Shown here: positions 6,351 to 14,481 of the stretch, in pieces
Numbering within the stretch: position 1 is the stretch's first letter
How the letters are laid out: every line of letters begins with the position of its first letter
Source: a virus
Reading direction: 5' to 3' (one strand)
DNA length: 58,414 nt
IMG/VR virus record: IMGVR_UViG_3300032304_001218
Coordinates: 1 to 58,414 of that record
Made by a program: the position numbers and the translations under genes
The notes under the pieces: model-generated
The model's input: the letters and a program-made list of their open reading frames with translations, nothing else
Database searches by the model: none
What the model was told of the DNA's origin: nothing

Positions 6351-6633
6351 GAGCAGACCCAAACCTAAAATTCTTTTAGAATATGCTAACAAAGAAACCT
6401 ACAAGGTTGAGCAGATTCTTGACTCGGAAGCCATCTGGGCTGTGTTCTATAACGGCCAACCATTTAATCTCAAAAGCGGTAGTCTGGTAGCCAGCTACCC
6501 TGGACCTAAATACAAAAAGGTGTCTTTTTCAAATCCTGGCCATGCACATAATTTGGCAAAAAAGTTAAATCGACTGTTTAAGACCAAAGACTTTGCAGTT
6601 TACAAACTCACCACTGGCGAAGAGATCAAATGA
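6349..6633 (+). CDS. Hypothetical late protein (94 aa)
   Basis: A 94-residue basic protein starting MSRPKPKILLEYANK, with a beta-rich middle (AIWAVFYNGQPFNLKSG) and a helical, Lys-rich second half (AHNLAKKLNRLFKTKDF). The start is set by AGGAA eight bases upstream. The ATG and this ribosome site sit in a hairpin overlapped by a late promoter, so production is probably restricted to late infection. The sequence looks like a conserved marine T4-like phage hypothetical protein. A virion or DNA-binding role would suit its charge and timing but is not shown. Confidence 0.65.
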   Translation: MSRPKPKILLEYANKETYKVEQILDSEAIWAVFYNGQPFNLKSGSLVASYPGPKYKKVSFSNPGHAHNLAKKLNRLFKTKDFAVYKLTTGEEIK

Positions 6634-6634
6634 C

Positions 6635-7033
6635 ATGAACAAAGATGCCTATACTAGGGCGTTCTTGCAGGCAGCAGAGATACCAATTACTGAAAAAAAT
6701 ATCAAAGACTATAAAGCCGTGTGGTGGTGGAATTTTAGAAACAAAGATCAAGGTGGTTTGAGGTTAACTGAACAGGCCTTGGAATTCATTGAAGAATATG
6801 CTAAAATAAAAACATACAAGATAGAATTTCCAAAAGAATTTGCATTCACTCCACAGGTGTTGCTTTGGTTAGACAATTATATCGATTCACCGTTTTTCGT
6901 CAACAAAAAACATATCATTGTTATGAAAGAAAAAGCTGCTTTTGAACTATATTTGCTCAGTGGCGACGTTCGCAAACTAGGCCACAATAGAGCTATGAAC
7001 AAAAGACTTAGCCAAGAATCCACCCCCGAATAA
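6635..7033 (+). CDS. Conserved hypothetical protein (132 aa)
   Basis: I start it at MNKDAYTRAF (6635), directly after the previous stop and eight bases after GAAGAG, rather than at an in-frame ATG 42 bases upstream inside the preceding gene. Recognisable blocks are VWWWNFRNKDQGGLRLT (30-46), EFAFTPQVLLWLDNYIDSPFF and the segment ending YLLSGDVRKLG. The block WW.N.R....GGLRLT recurs in marine T4-like phages. The protein is soluble and of unknown function. Confidence 0.65.
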   Translation: MNKDAYTRAFLQAAEIPITEKNIKDYKAVWWWNFRNKDQGGLRLTEQALEFIEEYAKIKTYKIEFPKEFAFTPQVLLWLDNYIDSPFFVNKKHIIVMKEKAAFELYLLSGDVRKLGHNRAMNKRLSQESTPE

Positions 7034-7041
7034 TCTCACTG

Positions 7042-7049
7042 TATAAATA
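7042..7049 (+). promoter_or_regulatory. T4 late promoter, exact TATAAATA
   Basis: An exact TATAAATA octamer lies in the 24-base gap before the gene at 7058. Eight bases separate the octamer from the ATG, so the expected start point is within about two bases of it. No Shine-Dalgarno sequence is present in TTTTCACT, so the mRNA would be almost leaderless. The promoter probably also serves the three genes that follow. Confidence 0.7.
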
Positions 7050-7057
7050 TTTTCACT

Positions 7058-7330
7058 ATGTTTGACCTTAATCCTATGGATGTTTTACAACAGAGAAATC
7101 TGCGTACAATCGCTCCGCATTTTTCTACGTTTGCCATTACCGAAAACGAGTTGTTTAATGGAGTAGAAGATTGGGTTAAAACTAAGCTCAAAGGCAGATA
7201 CTATATCTGTGCAAAGCCTGCTGTAGACCGCAGCGGGAATCTTAGATCTTCATGTGTAATCGGATTTGAAGATCATCAAGAACTAACTTATTTCATGCTT
7301 GCATGTCCACACCTAAGGAGAACACAATGA
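7058..7330 (+). CDS. Hypothetical late protein (90 aa)
   Basis: A 90-residue protein starting MFDLNPMDVLQQRN, with FSTFAITENELFNGVEDWVK in the middle and a beta-rich half containing YYICAKPAVD and SCVIGFEDHQELTYFMLAC. It is followed after a four-base overlap by the next conserved gene. A TATAAATA late promoter stands immediately upstream, so it is a late gene. A similar short gene before the 75-aa protein is familiar from marine T4-like phages. The function is unknown. Confidence 0.65.
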   Translation: MFDLNPMDVLQQRNLRTIAPHFSTFAITENELFNGVEDWVKTKLKGRYYICAKPAVDRSGNLRSSCVIGFEDHQELTYFMLACPHLRRTQ

Positions 7331-7554
7331 CAGAAGAAACCAATGAACCAACCAGCACTGAACCTGTTGCTGAACAAGCAGCACCTGCGGCAGCTGCACC
7401 TGATTTAAATATCAGTGATCTACTAGCAGTAAAAAATATCATAGAAGTAGCTACTTCAAGAGGTGCGTTCAAAGCCGCCGAACTAGAAGCAGTGGGCAAA
7501 ACGTTTAATAAATTAAACAATTTTCTAGAATCTGTATCTAAAAAGGAAGCCTAA
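7327..7554 (+). CDS. Conserved T4-like phage protein (75 aa)
   Basis: I start at MTEETNEPTS (7327) because AAGGAG lies six bases upstream at 7315-7320; an in-frame ATG 24 bases earlier has no such site. The N-terminal third is a low-complexity Thr/Pro/Ala/Glu linker. The C-terminal part, LNISDLLAVKNIIEVATSRG, then AFKAAELEAVGKTFNKLNNFL, is a conserved helical domain I recall from many T4-like marine phages, always small and of unknown role. Expression is likely from the late promoter at 7042. Confidence 0.75.
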   Translation: MTEETNEPTSTEPVAEQAAPAAAAPDLNISDLLAVKNIIEVATSRGAFKAAELEAVGKTFNKLNNFLESVSKKEA

Positions 7555-8205
7555 ATGCGAAGCCTAAAACACATAGGTAGAATTCAAAATACTGGAGCCA
7601 AGGTATTGGTAGTATTTAGAACTCTGCCCGGAGAATCAAACATGGCTCTAGTATTGCCTGTAGCCCAACTGCCAGATCAATATCATGATTCAATCATGAC
7701 TTTAGTGGAAACAGATCAAGCGCAGGATGCATTTGAGTTTGGCGAGATCATGCACATACGTCCATTCCCGGATGGTAGACCTATGCTGCGGGCAATGCAA
7801 GCCGATGGCAGATTGATCAAAGTTGCTACTGATTCTGTAATGATGACTCCAACCACAAATGACACTGTGTTGTTAGCTAACCTTAACACATTGATAGCAG
7901 AACAGAAAAACTGCACTATCGATGATTTATGCACGTTTGTAGCAGGAGCACCATCAGCTAAGCCAGTGGTCAAAGATATAGCCACAGTCAATGATATGAC
8001 TCCGGCCGTGGATTCGGATGTTCCTGCTCCTGTCAGAGCACAGGCCAATACTAATACGGCTTTATCTGATCAAGATCTTGCTAAATCATATCGAAGCCAA
8101 GCAGATGCTATGTATAAAGAAGCAGCTAGATTACGCAAAGAAGCAGATACTTTAGATCCGGTTATTAAAAAGACCAAAAAGGTAGAAGAAGCTGCCAATG
8201 CCTAA
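7555..8205 (+). CDS. Conserved T4-like phage protein (216 aa)
   Basis: The N-terminus MRSLKHIGRIQNTGAKVLVVFR and the internal LPVAQLPDQYHDSIMTLVE are conserved in T4-like cyanophages, where the protein sits after the small helical protein as here. Residues 1-100 look like a compact alpha/beta domain. Residues 130-170 are a Pro/Ala/Asp-rich linker. Residues 170-216 form a charged helix (SYRSQADAMYKEAARLRKEA). It begins at the base after the previous stop. A structural or assembly role is plausible because of the late promoter, but no catalytic motif is seen. Confidence 0.7.
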   Translation: MRSLKHIGRIQNTGAKVLVVFRTLPGESNMALVLPVAQLPDQYHDSIMTLVETDQAQDAFEFGEIMHIRPFPDGRPMLRAMQADGRLIKVATDSVMMTPTTNDTVLLANLNTLIAEQKNCTIDDLCTFVAGAPSAKPVVKDIATVNDMTPAVDSDVPAPVRAQANTNTALSDQDLAKSYRSQADAMYKEAARLRKEADTLDPVIKKTKKVEEAANA

Positions 8206-8503
8206 TCCGCTATTCAAACCTCCGCGCCACCTTGTAAAAGAATGGCCGGAGGTTTTTGAAGACCTCTACATGAACACTATGCCTGTGGCCTATCTAGATT
8301 CAGTGAGATTAGATTTTACAGATGGTAGAGTATGGGAAATTGATGTGAGAACAGAATTAACCAAACAAACCCCCGAGGGAATCGCAGAGATTCTGTTCAG
8401 TACTCTGCAAGAATACAAAGATGAAATTAAGAAAATTGATTTCAAAGTCGATATCGAAAAGCTTAAAAAAGACATATTAGATTCAACTAAAACAATATTA
8501 TAA
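8198..8503 (+). CDS. Conserved phage protein (101 aa)
   Basis: A 101-residue protein starting MPNPLFKPPRHLVKEWPEVFED, a segment that recurs in marine T4-like phages. It continues VRLDFTDGRVWEIDV and a Lys-rich helical C-terminal half. The start overlaps the preceding gene by eight bases. Its stop codon lies six bases past the convergent stop of the minus-strand radical-SAM gene, so the two transcription units collide with no gap. Function unknown. Confidence 0.7.
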   Translation: MPNPLFKPPRHLVKEWPEVFEDLYMNTMPVAYLDSVRLDFTDGRVWEIDVRTELTKQTPEGIAEILFSTLQEYKDEIKKIDFKVDIEKLKKDILDSTKTIL

Positions 8504-9724
8504 TTTTATAAATTGTATATTTCTAACCTGTTCATAGAATTTTATACGTTCTAAAAATTCTTTGTACAGTATCGGATTGCCAGGAGTGGCATTTATTTTT
8601 TCGAAGTAACTTCTAAGCATATCAAATCTTTGAGTATCCCAAAAACTATTTAGAAAAGTTTGATTTTTTTCTTCCCACTTAGAATAATCTTCATAACATT
8701 GCTGTTTGATATGAGTTGGTAGATTAATTGGGTCAGCCCAATTAGGAGAATACACATAGTTAAACATCGGATGGCATTCTATTGAAGTGCATTGTGTGGT
8801 AATATCTTTTATCCAATCCAAATATTGTACAAAGTTTTGAATATTCAAAGAGCTAAAGGTAGAATGAATTTGTATTGATATGTTATCTTGATCTTTAGCA
8901 ATTTGATCAACAGTATGTAAATTTGTGATCAGCTTATCCCATTTCATAGGAAACCGTATAAATTCATTTAGTTCAGCATAAGCATCGACACTTACACACA
9001 GATAAACTTTTTTAAATTTTTTCCAGCATTCTAAAATTTCTCTAGGCAATTTAGTTAAATTACTATTATAACTTATTGTGATATTCTTAGCTACATCTAA
9101 CTCTATTAATTTTTTTAGGAAATCTTGGTGTTCAATAATCAAAGGTTCGCCGCCTACAATGTGTATTCTTTGAACATTTGCAATATATCCGTACAATTTT
9201 TCAAACACTGCTGTGTCATTAAACCAATCTAGTTTTATAAGTCTTTTATATGTTGTTTCAGTAATCTGTTTAGTTTCAAATTCTTCTTTTAGAAATAGGG
9301 TGCTATTATATCCGTTGCACATAACACATTTTAAATTACATCTGTTGCCAAAAGTAATATCTAAATATAAAAATTCTAAATTTTTAATAGTTCCATCTGG
9401 TTCACAGTTAGCTAACCAATCATCTGATTCGTTGTCGGTTTGAAAACTTTCGTTAAACCATTGTCGCCAGGATACCTGTCCTTGATCTTCAATTTCCCAA
9501 CATTTTTTACAACTAGGATGCCTACGATCTTCGATCATAAATTGTCGAACTTCTTTGTGTAAAGGATTGTTATATTCCTTATCTAAATCAAAATCTGGTT
9601 CAGATATCGACTTATTTAAAAACACTCTACCCCAAGCATCGTTATTACAACATATTCGTGTTTTTCCAGCGTTATCAATACTGAAAGCTGTAAACGGATA
9701 TAAACAAAAATTTTTTCTTGTCAT
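8498..9724 (-). CDS. Radical SAM protein with N-terminal SPASM/twitch-like Cys domain (408 aa)
   Basis: The radical-SAM cluster motif is CNLKCVMC (Cys129, Cys133, Cys136), followed by the SAM-binding GGEP (191-194) and a VSVDAYAE segment for the later strand. Before it, residues 1-80 carry a second Cys set: FCLYPF (Cys7), ICCNN (Cys25, Cys26) and CKKC (72-75). This resembles the auxiliary-cluster binding region of SPASM/twitch maturases but is placed N-terminally. By family it would use a 5'-deoxyadenosyl radical to modify a peptide or small molecule; the substrate is unknown. It is the last gene of the minus-strand cassette, and its ATG overlaps the next gene upstream by four bases. Confidence 0.85.
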   Translation of the reverse strand: MTRKNFCLYPFTAFSIDNAGKTRICCNNDAWGRVFLNKSISEPDFDLDKEYNNPLHKEVRQFMIEDRRHPSCKKCWEIEDQGQVSWRQWFNESFQTDNESDDWLANCEPDGTIKNLEFLYLDITFGNRCNLKCVMCNGYNSTLFLKEEFETKQITETTYKRLIKLDWFNDTAVFEKLYGYIANVQRIHIVGGEPLIIEHQDFLKKLIELDVAKNITISYNSNLTKLPREILECWKKFKKVYLCVSVDAYAELNEFIRFPMKWDKLITNLHTVDQIAKDQDNISIQIHSTFSSLNIQNFVQYLDWIKDITTQCTSIECHPMFNYVYSPNWADPINLPTHIKQQCYEDYSKWEEKNQTFLNSFWDTQRFDMLRSYFEKINATPGNPILYKEFLERIKFYEQVRNIQFIKL

Positions 9725-10680
9725 TTTTCTTTAGTAATTAAAATATCTGTACCGCAATGACAATAATCTTTTTGGCAAATTACAGCCTGTGAATTAATAT
9801 CAAATGCTGAAAACACATTTCCTAGTATAGGACCCTGTCCGCAGCTTGCTGCTTTCATAGTTCCAGTCGGACTTATAAAAATAGATTCATTAACATTACA
9901 TCTCCAACCCTTAAAGAAATTACGTTGTTCTGCTATTAATCTATTGCTATTTATAATCTTAGAAGATCCATCATCATAGTATTCAGTACATGATAGATTT
10001 ACAGTTGACATAGGTTTGTCTATTGATGTATAACTTTCAAAACTATTGTGTTTAAAAAATTCATTTATTCTAGGATCAGTGTAATTCCAGGGAACAGCAT
10101 TGACACTCATCTCATCTAATAAAGGAACCCACTCCAAATTATAGTTCTTTAATCTTTGCTTTACTTCTAAACCTAAGCTAATCATATCATCAAATTTATC
10201 CTCAAGCATCATCATACGCAGACAAAGGTAATTTATTTTATCCTGTAAAAATTCTGCAACTTTAAAAAAATTATCCTTGTCGGCAAATTCTGGATGATAA
10301 CTCGCAACTACATCATCAAACAAATTATAATTTTTTTCCCACCAATTTAATTTTCTACTTAGATTAGTATTGATTCCTAACGTAACATTTGCCTTTAGCT
10401 CTTGTTTGAAAAAATTTGAAACAGGAATTAAATTTTTCCATATTGTAGGTTCCCCTCCACTATAAAAAATTTTAAAATTAACATATCCAATAGAACGATA
10501 ATGATCTAAAATATTCTTCAAATTAGGCAATAGTATATCTAAATTATTCTCATTTCTATGAGATCCGTTCCAGTTCCCTTCATTACAATAACTGCATCTA
10601 TAATTACAAAAATTGTTTACCTGCCATGTAATCGATACATATGGGCTTTCAGTTGGGCGTATAGCAATTAGATTAGACAA
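9721..10680 (-). CDS. Radical SAM protein with C-terminal Cys cluster (319 aa)
   Basis: Motif CNYRCSYC (Cys25, Cys29, Cys32) at the very N-terminus and SGGEP (74-78) mark a canonical radical-SAM core. The C-terminal 60 residues carry Cys261 in RCNVNESIFISPTGT, Cys280 in AASCGQG, and Cys302, Cys307 and Cys309 in ICQKDYCHCG, a SPASM-like arrangement that may hold auxiliary Fe-S. This is the usual domain order, unlike its three neighbours. The substrate is unknown; SPASM proteins often modify peptides, and some act on sugars. It overlaps both neighbours and sits inside the late-strand cassette. Confidence 0.85.
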   Translation of the reverse strand: MSNLIAIRPTESPYVSITWQVNNFCNYRCSYCNEGNWNGSHRNENNLDILLPNLKNILDHYRSIGYVNFKIFYSGGEPTIWKNLIPVSNFFKQELKANVTLGINTNLSRKLNWWEKNYNLFDDVVASYHPEFADKDNFFKVAEFLQDKINYLCLRMMMLEDKFDDMISLGLEVKQRLKNYNLEWVPLLDEMSVNAVPWNYTDPRINEFFKHNSFESYTSIDKPMSTVNLSCTEYYDDGSSKIINSNRLIAEQRNFFKGWRCNVNESIFISPTGTMKAASCGQGPILGNVFSAFDINSQAVICQKDYCHCGTDILITKEK

Positions 10681-13118
10681 GATAACTCCGGAAAAGTGTG
10701 ATTGAAATTTGTTTTTCTGTGTTTGTCTAACATCATATTAAACTCTAAAAACTGTGTGAATTGAGAACCTGTGTGAATATCATTCATATAATAATCATAC
10801 ATTTTTTCAAAAACCTCATGTCCCACATATAATTTTAAATTTTTACATTTTTCAATCTCAGTTTTAAGATGATCTACCGCGGTTTTTCTAATGGGTTGTG
10901 ACCATATTGATGTTCTAAGAAAACTTGGGTTGTCAAGAAAAATTGGATACCAACCAACTGGCCTAGATTCAGCTATTTGATCTATATACTTCAAAATATC
11001 GGATAATGAAAATAAATTGTAAGCACTCAATACAGTATAAAACACTATCTTGATAGAGTTTATATCTAGAATTTTTTTAACGTTTTTATTAAAATCATCC
11101 CATTGAATAGGATGTCTAATATAATTTGCCTGATCGCCAACTCCGTCAATACTTATTTGTATTTCATTTCTTGGAAAGTTTTTCATTAAGTTTAACAACT
11201 CACTATCAGCTGTCGTACCGTTAGTTGTAAAACTCACAAAACAATTTGTGTTATCTGTTTCGATAAGATTTTTTAACAAAATTCGATTTTCTTTAATTAA
11301 TGTAGGTTCGCCGCCAGTCAAATATATTCTGTTCAAATTAGCCGCCGCAGTTTCTATATTCTTTTCATACTGTTGAGTTTTATACCAACGATTAATATTT
11401 TTTGGAACTTGATATTCATCTTTCCAAAGTGTGTTCAAGGACAAATTTGTTTTTTCTTTATTGAGAATCCTAATTCTTTCTTCATTTACTTTACTAGAAC
11501 TGTATCCCCAACAGGAATTACAAGTCAAATTACAGGTGTTTCCTAATCTTAATTCTAAACTTTTCAAACTGTCTATTGGTACGGTTTTTTTAACTAAAAA
11601 ATTATTAACTGCTTTGTGAATGTCGATATCGTTGATATACTGTCTATTGCTCTGTGTTCGACTACTACTTCCTGTTAGTGTTTCATGTCGGTAGCAGTCT
11701 TTACATTCTTTTACCTGTTCCCGAAACAACATCTTACGACGAACTTCGTTCATGTGTTCACTGTTCCAAATACTTTCCACTGAATCCGAACCGAGATTAT
11801 ATTCTGTACCATCGGTCTTTTTTATATGTAAGTTTTCTCTAATATTACAGCACAACTTTACGCTACCGTCAGTGTTGCTGTTTAGATTGAAAAAAGGAAA
11901 AACACAAAAAGTTTCAGACTTGATGCTAGGATTTGTTATATGTTTCTTTAATTCAGGGAACACTGAAAATACATTTTCTAATCTAATATCATCAATTTGT
12001 TCATTTACATACAAAAACTTTTCTAATAATTTGTATTGTGATTCTGGATCTGTTTTTAAGAAATTTATAACACTTTCAAATTGTTTTATAATTTGACTTT
12101 CAATTTCTTCTTGTAAATTTTTTCCTTTTATCCAAGTTATTAAATCTTGCCAACGTTTGATAATAGAATTTTTATTTAATAATGCATTTGCCTGATGTCT
12201 TTGCGGATGAGTGAGAATGTTCAACCTAATGTTGCCAGGCTCTAATAAGTCTTGCTCTACCCAGTCTTTGTAAAAATCCGGAAAGTGCCATACATTAAAT
12301 AGGCTGATAGTAGGAGTAATAAAAAACTGACATCCAGATAACTGTTTGATTCTTTTTCTATTAGCGATAATGTTCTTCCATACAGTACCCTTCCTTAAAT
12401 ATTCTGCTCTATTACCCGATGCATCTAAACTGGCATATACTTTTACATTAGAAAATTTACTCCATAATTCGAATAAATCAGTATCTTTGTACTTTAACGT
12501 TGATAAATTTGTGGTATAAAACAAACTGACATCAAATTTTTCTAATTCTATTAGTTTTTGTAAAGCGGCATAATGTTCTTCTTGCATTAAAGCTTCACCA
12601 CCGGCAAAAACTATTTCATCGGCTGTTGATAATGCCTGCTCATAATAATCCCAAAATTTATTCCTTGGAATCTGAATTATTCCTGGATCAGACCCGCCAG
12701 TTATAAAAGGAATTTCTTGTCCCCATTTACTACTAAGTTCGGGCCCGCACGTACGGCATTTAAAATTGCAAATATTACTAAATCTTATATCAAGATATTT
12801 GACATCTTGCATTTGATTTGTTCTAGCGTCAATGACCTGTTGTTGAGTTGTTTCGTATTGTTCGGTGGTAGTCATTCGCAACGTTTCTATACCAGATGCT
12901 TCTAAGGTATAACATCGATTACACCCTTTTGGTTTTTCGCCATTTAATAATTGTTCTCTCAAATTTTTATAATTGCTGTTGTTTACTAGCTCATTGATAT
13001 TTTCATGATTGGCGTTCCCTAATGGGCTAGCCGAATCGTACATACAGCAAGGAAATACTGAACCATCAGGCCAGGCGTGTATACCTATCCACGGTTGCAA
13101 ACAAAAAGTGTTATTCAT
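10668..13118 (-). CDS. Tandem double radical SAM protein, SPASM-like/rSAM twice (816 aa)
   Basis: Two complete units lie in one chain. Unit 1: Cys6, Cys24, Cys25, Cys66 and Cys69 (FCLQPW, PCCMY, CNRC), then CNFKCRTC (117-124) and a GGEA in place of GGEP. Unit 2 starts near residue 403 with FCVFPF, LCCNI and CKDC, then CNLTCNSC (about 527-534), LTGGEPTL (about 600) and a SIDGVGD segment. Each unit therefore has an N-terminal auxiliary-type Cys region and a radical-SAM barrel. The reading frame is intact, so this is a real fusion or duplication. By family both halves should bind SAM; the GGEA variant in unit 1 may alter binding. Substrate unknown. Confidence 0.85.
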   Translation of the reverse strand: MNNTFCLQPWIGIHAWPDGSVFPCCMYDSASPLGNANHENINELVNNSNYKNLREQLLNGEKPKGCNRCYTLEASGIETLRMTTTEQYETTQQQVIDARTNQMQDVKYLDIRFSNICNFKCRTCGPELSSKWGQEIPFITGGSDPGIIQIPRNKFWDYYEQALSTADEIVFAGGEALMQEEHYAALQKLIELEKFDVSLFYTTNLSTLKYKDTDLFELWSKFSNVKVYASLDASGNRAEYLRKGTVWKNIIANRKRIKQLSGCQFFITPTISLFNVWHFPDFYKDWVEQDLLEPGNIRLNILTHPQRHQANALLNKNSIIKRWQDLITWIKGKNLQEEIESQIIKQFESVINFLKTDPESQYKLLEKFLYVNEQIDDIRLENVFSVFPELKKHITNPSIKSETFCVFPFFNLNSNTDGSVKLCCNIRENLHIKKTDGTEYNLGSDSVESIWNSEHMNEVRRKMLFREQVKECKDCYRHETLTGSSSRTQSNRQYINDIDIHKAVNNFLVKKTVPIDSLKSLELRLGNTCNLTCNSCWGYSSSKVNEERIRILNKEKTNLSLNTLWKDEYQVPKNINRWYKTQQYEKNIETAAANLNRIYLTGGEPTLIKENRILLKNLIETDNTNCFVSFTTNGTTADSELLNLMKNFPRNEIQISIDGVGDQANYIRHPIQWDDFNKNVKKILDINSIKIVFYTVLSAYNLFSLSDILKYIDQIAESRPVGWYPIFLDNPSFLRTSIWSQPIRKTAVDHLKTEIEKCKNLKLYVGHEVFEKMYDYYMNDIHTGSQFTQFLEFNMMLDKHRKTNFNHTFPELSCLI

Positions 13119-14481
13119 AGTTTTTACAATTATTATAAAAATCTTTTAAGTCAGGGAAAGTTAAAAGAAAATTCGTTCCTCGTCTACGATCATATTCTGT
13201 GAACCAATTAAAGAAGTCTCTACGACCTTCTTTTATCTTTTCTGGGGTATAGACCGTGGTTTCCATGTATTTTACAACTCTTAGGAATTTCTCATACTCT
13301 AAGTTGCTGAATTTACTGGGATTTTTGTCGTCTAAATTGGATAGAATGAAGTCTAGATAGGTTTTCATGTAAGGCATAAATTCGTCTTTGGGTAGAATAT
13401 TCATATCATACTGCAGAGGTTCTTTGAGAAACGGTGTGTCAAATCTCACTCGTTGTGGTTTATCTTGATCACTGCTGTTGTATTTTTCACGCCATTCTAG
13501 AATTTTAACCAACAATGTTTGAAAATTCGTTACAGTAAGTATATTAAATGTAATCATAAAAGTCACTGGTAGTCTGGTTTTTGTAAGATAACGGTCTAGA
13601 TTGTTTTCCCATAATTCTAAATCTAATCCTGTACGGATGTATTCTGCAGGAGCTCCCCAAGTATCCATGCTTGTGAAAATTTTAAAATTTTTGATCTTGC
13701 CAGTATTAACTAAATTGTTTATTTTTTCAATCAGTCGATCAATCAATATAGATTTTATACCAAAATTACTGTTGATGTTTAATTCTAAATTCGGCAATGG
13801 ATTTATTTCTAGATCATCTAAAAGACGCCATGTGCTTTGTTGTAGCAGAGGTTCACCTCCAGTGATACGCAGTATTGTTAATGTCTTGCGAACTTCAGGC
13901 CACCACCGCCACCATGCTTCTACATAAGGATTAGTTTCTTCCTCGTGAATTTTAAACCAATCAATATCATTACGATGATTTTTAACCATAGTGTAAGGAC
14001 CGTGATCTTTGATTTCTTTGTAATAGCTGCTGCTGTGTTTAGGATGACAATAACCGCATTTGAAATTGCATTCATTACCGAACGATATTTCTATATACTG
14101 GGGATTTATGTTTTGATCCCAGTCACCATTTTTTATCTGTGCAAAACGTTGATCTGTATATATCGTGGCATTTCTTTCTTTTCTATCCGATATATAATCG
14201 TCTCCTAGTTTTTCTATATTCCAACAATAATTACAACCTTTAGGTTTGCCACCATTAAGCATTTCAAGCCGTTCTAGTTTTTTTTCTGTGGTATTATGCA
14301 ATGCACTAGGATCAATCTGTATTTCTTGTAGGGGTATTTTGTGAGGTGCGGGATGATAGCAACTATGCGTTTCTCCTGTTTGTAGATAGATAGTAGTATG
14401 ATGCCATTTAGCCATACAAAACGTAGGACTTATTTCATTCATTATCGGTATAAATGTTTTAATCTTTTCTACATCGTTCAT
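13111..14481 (-). CDS. Radical SAM protein with N-terminal Cys domain (456 aa)
   Basis: The cluster motif is CNFKCGYC (Cys138, Cys142, Cys145), followed by RITGGEPLL and a TSMDTWG segment. N-terminal Cys22 (FCMAKW), Cys41 and the pair Cys83/Cys86 (GCNYCWNIE) repeat the auxiliary-cluster layout of its neighbours, though one Cys of the usual CC pair is missing. The C-terminal third has no Cys clusters and resembles the ends of the neighbouring proteins (FLLTFPDL here, TFPELS in the 816-aa protein). A GAGGAA ribosome site eight bases upstream fixes the ATG, which lies 23 bases inside the upstream gene. Likely a peptide- or glycan-modifying enzyme; substrate unknown. Confidence 0.85.
   Translation of the reverse strand: MNDVEKIKTFIPIMNEISPTFCMAKWHHTTIYLQTGETHSCYHPAPHKIPLQEIQIDPSALHNTTEKKLERLEMLNGGKPKGCNYCWNIEKLGDDYISDRKERNATIYTDQRFAQIKNGDWDQNINPQYIEISFGNECNFKCGYCHPKHSSSYYKEIKDHGPYTMVKNHRNDIDWFKIHEEETNPYVEAWWRWWPEVRKTLTILRITGGEPLLQQSTWRLLDDLEINPLPNLELNINSNFGIKSILIDRLIEKINNLVNTGKIKNFKIFTSMDTWGAPAEYIRTGLDLELWENNLDRYLTKTRLPVTFMITFNILTVTNFQTLLVKILEWREKYNSSDQDKPQRVRFDTPFLKEPLQYDMNILPKDEFMPYMKTYLDFILSNLDDKNPSKFSNLEYEKFLRVVKYMETTVYTPEKIKEGRRDFFNWFTEYDRRRGTNFLLTFPDLKDFYNNCKNYE

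Noticed and set aside
8488-8516. A+T-rich imperfect hairpin between the convergent genes as a two-way terminator
   Set aside because: The stem is short, interrupted and without G:C pairs; I could not support a terminator.
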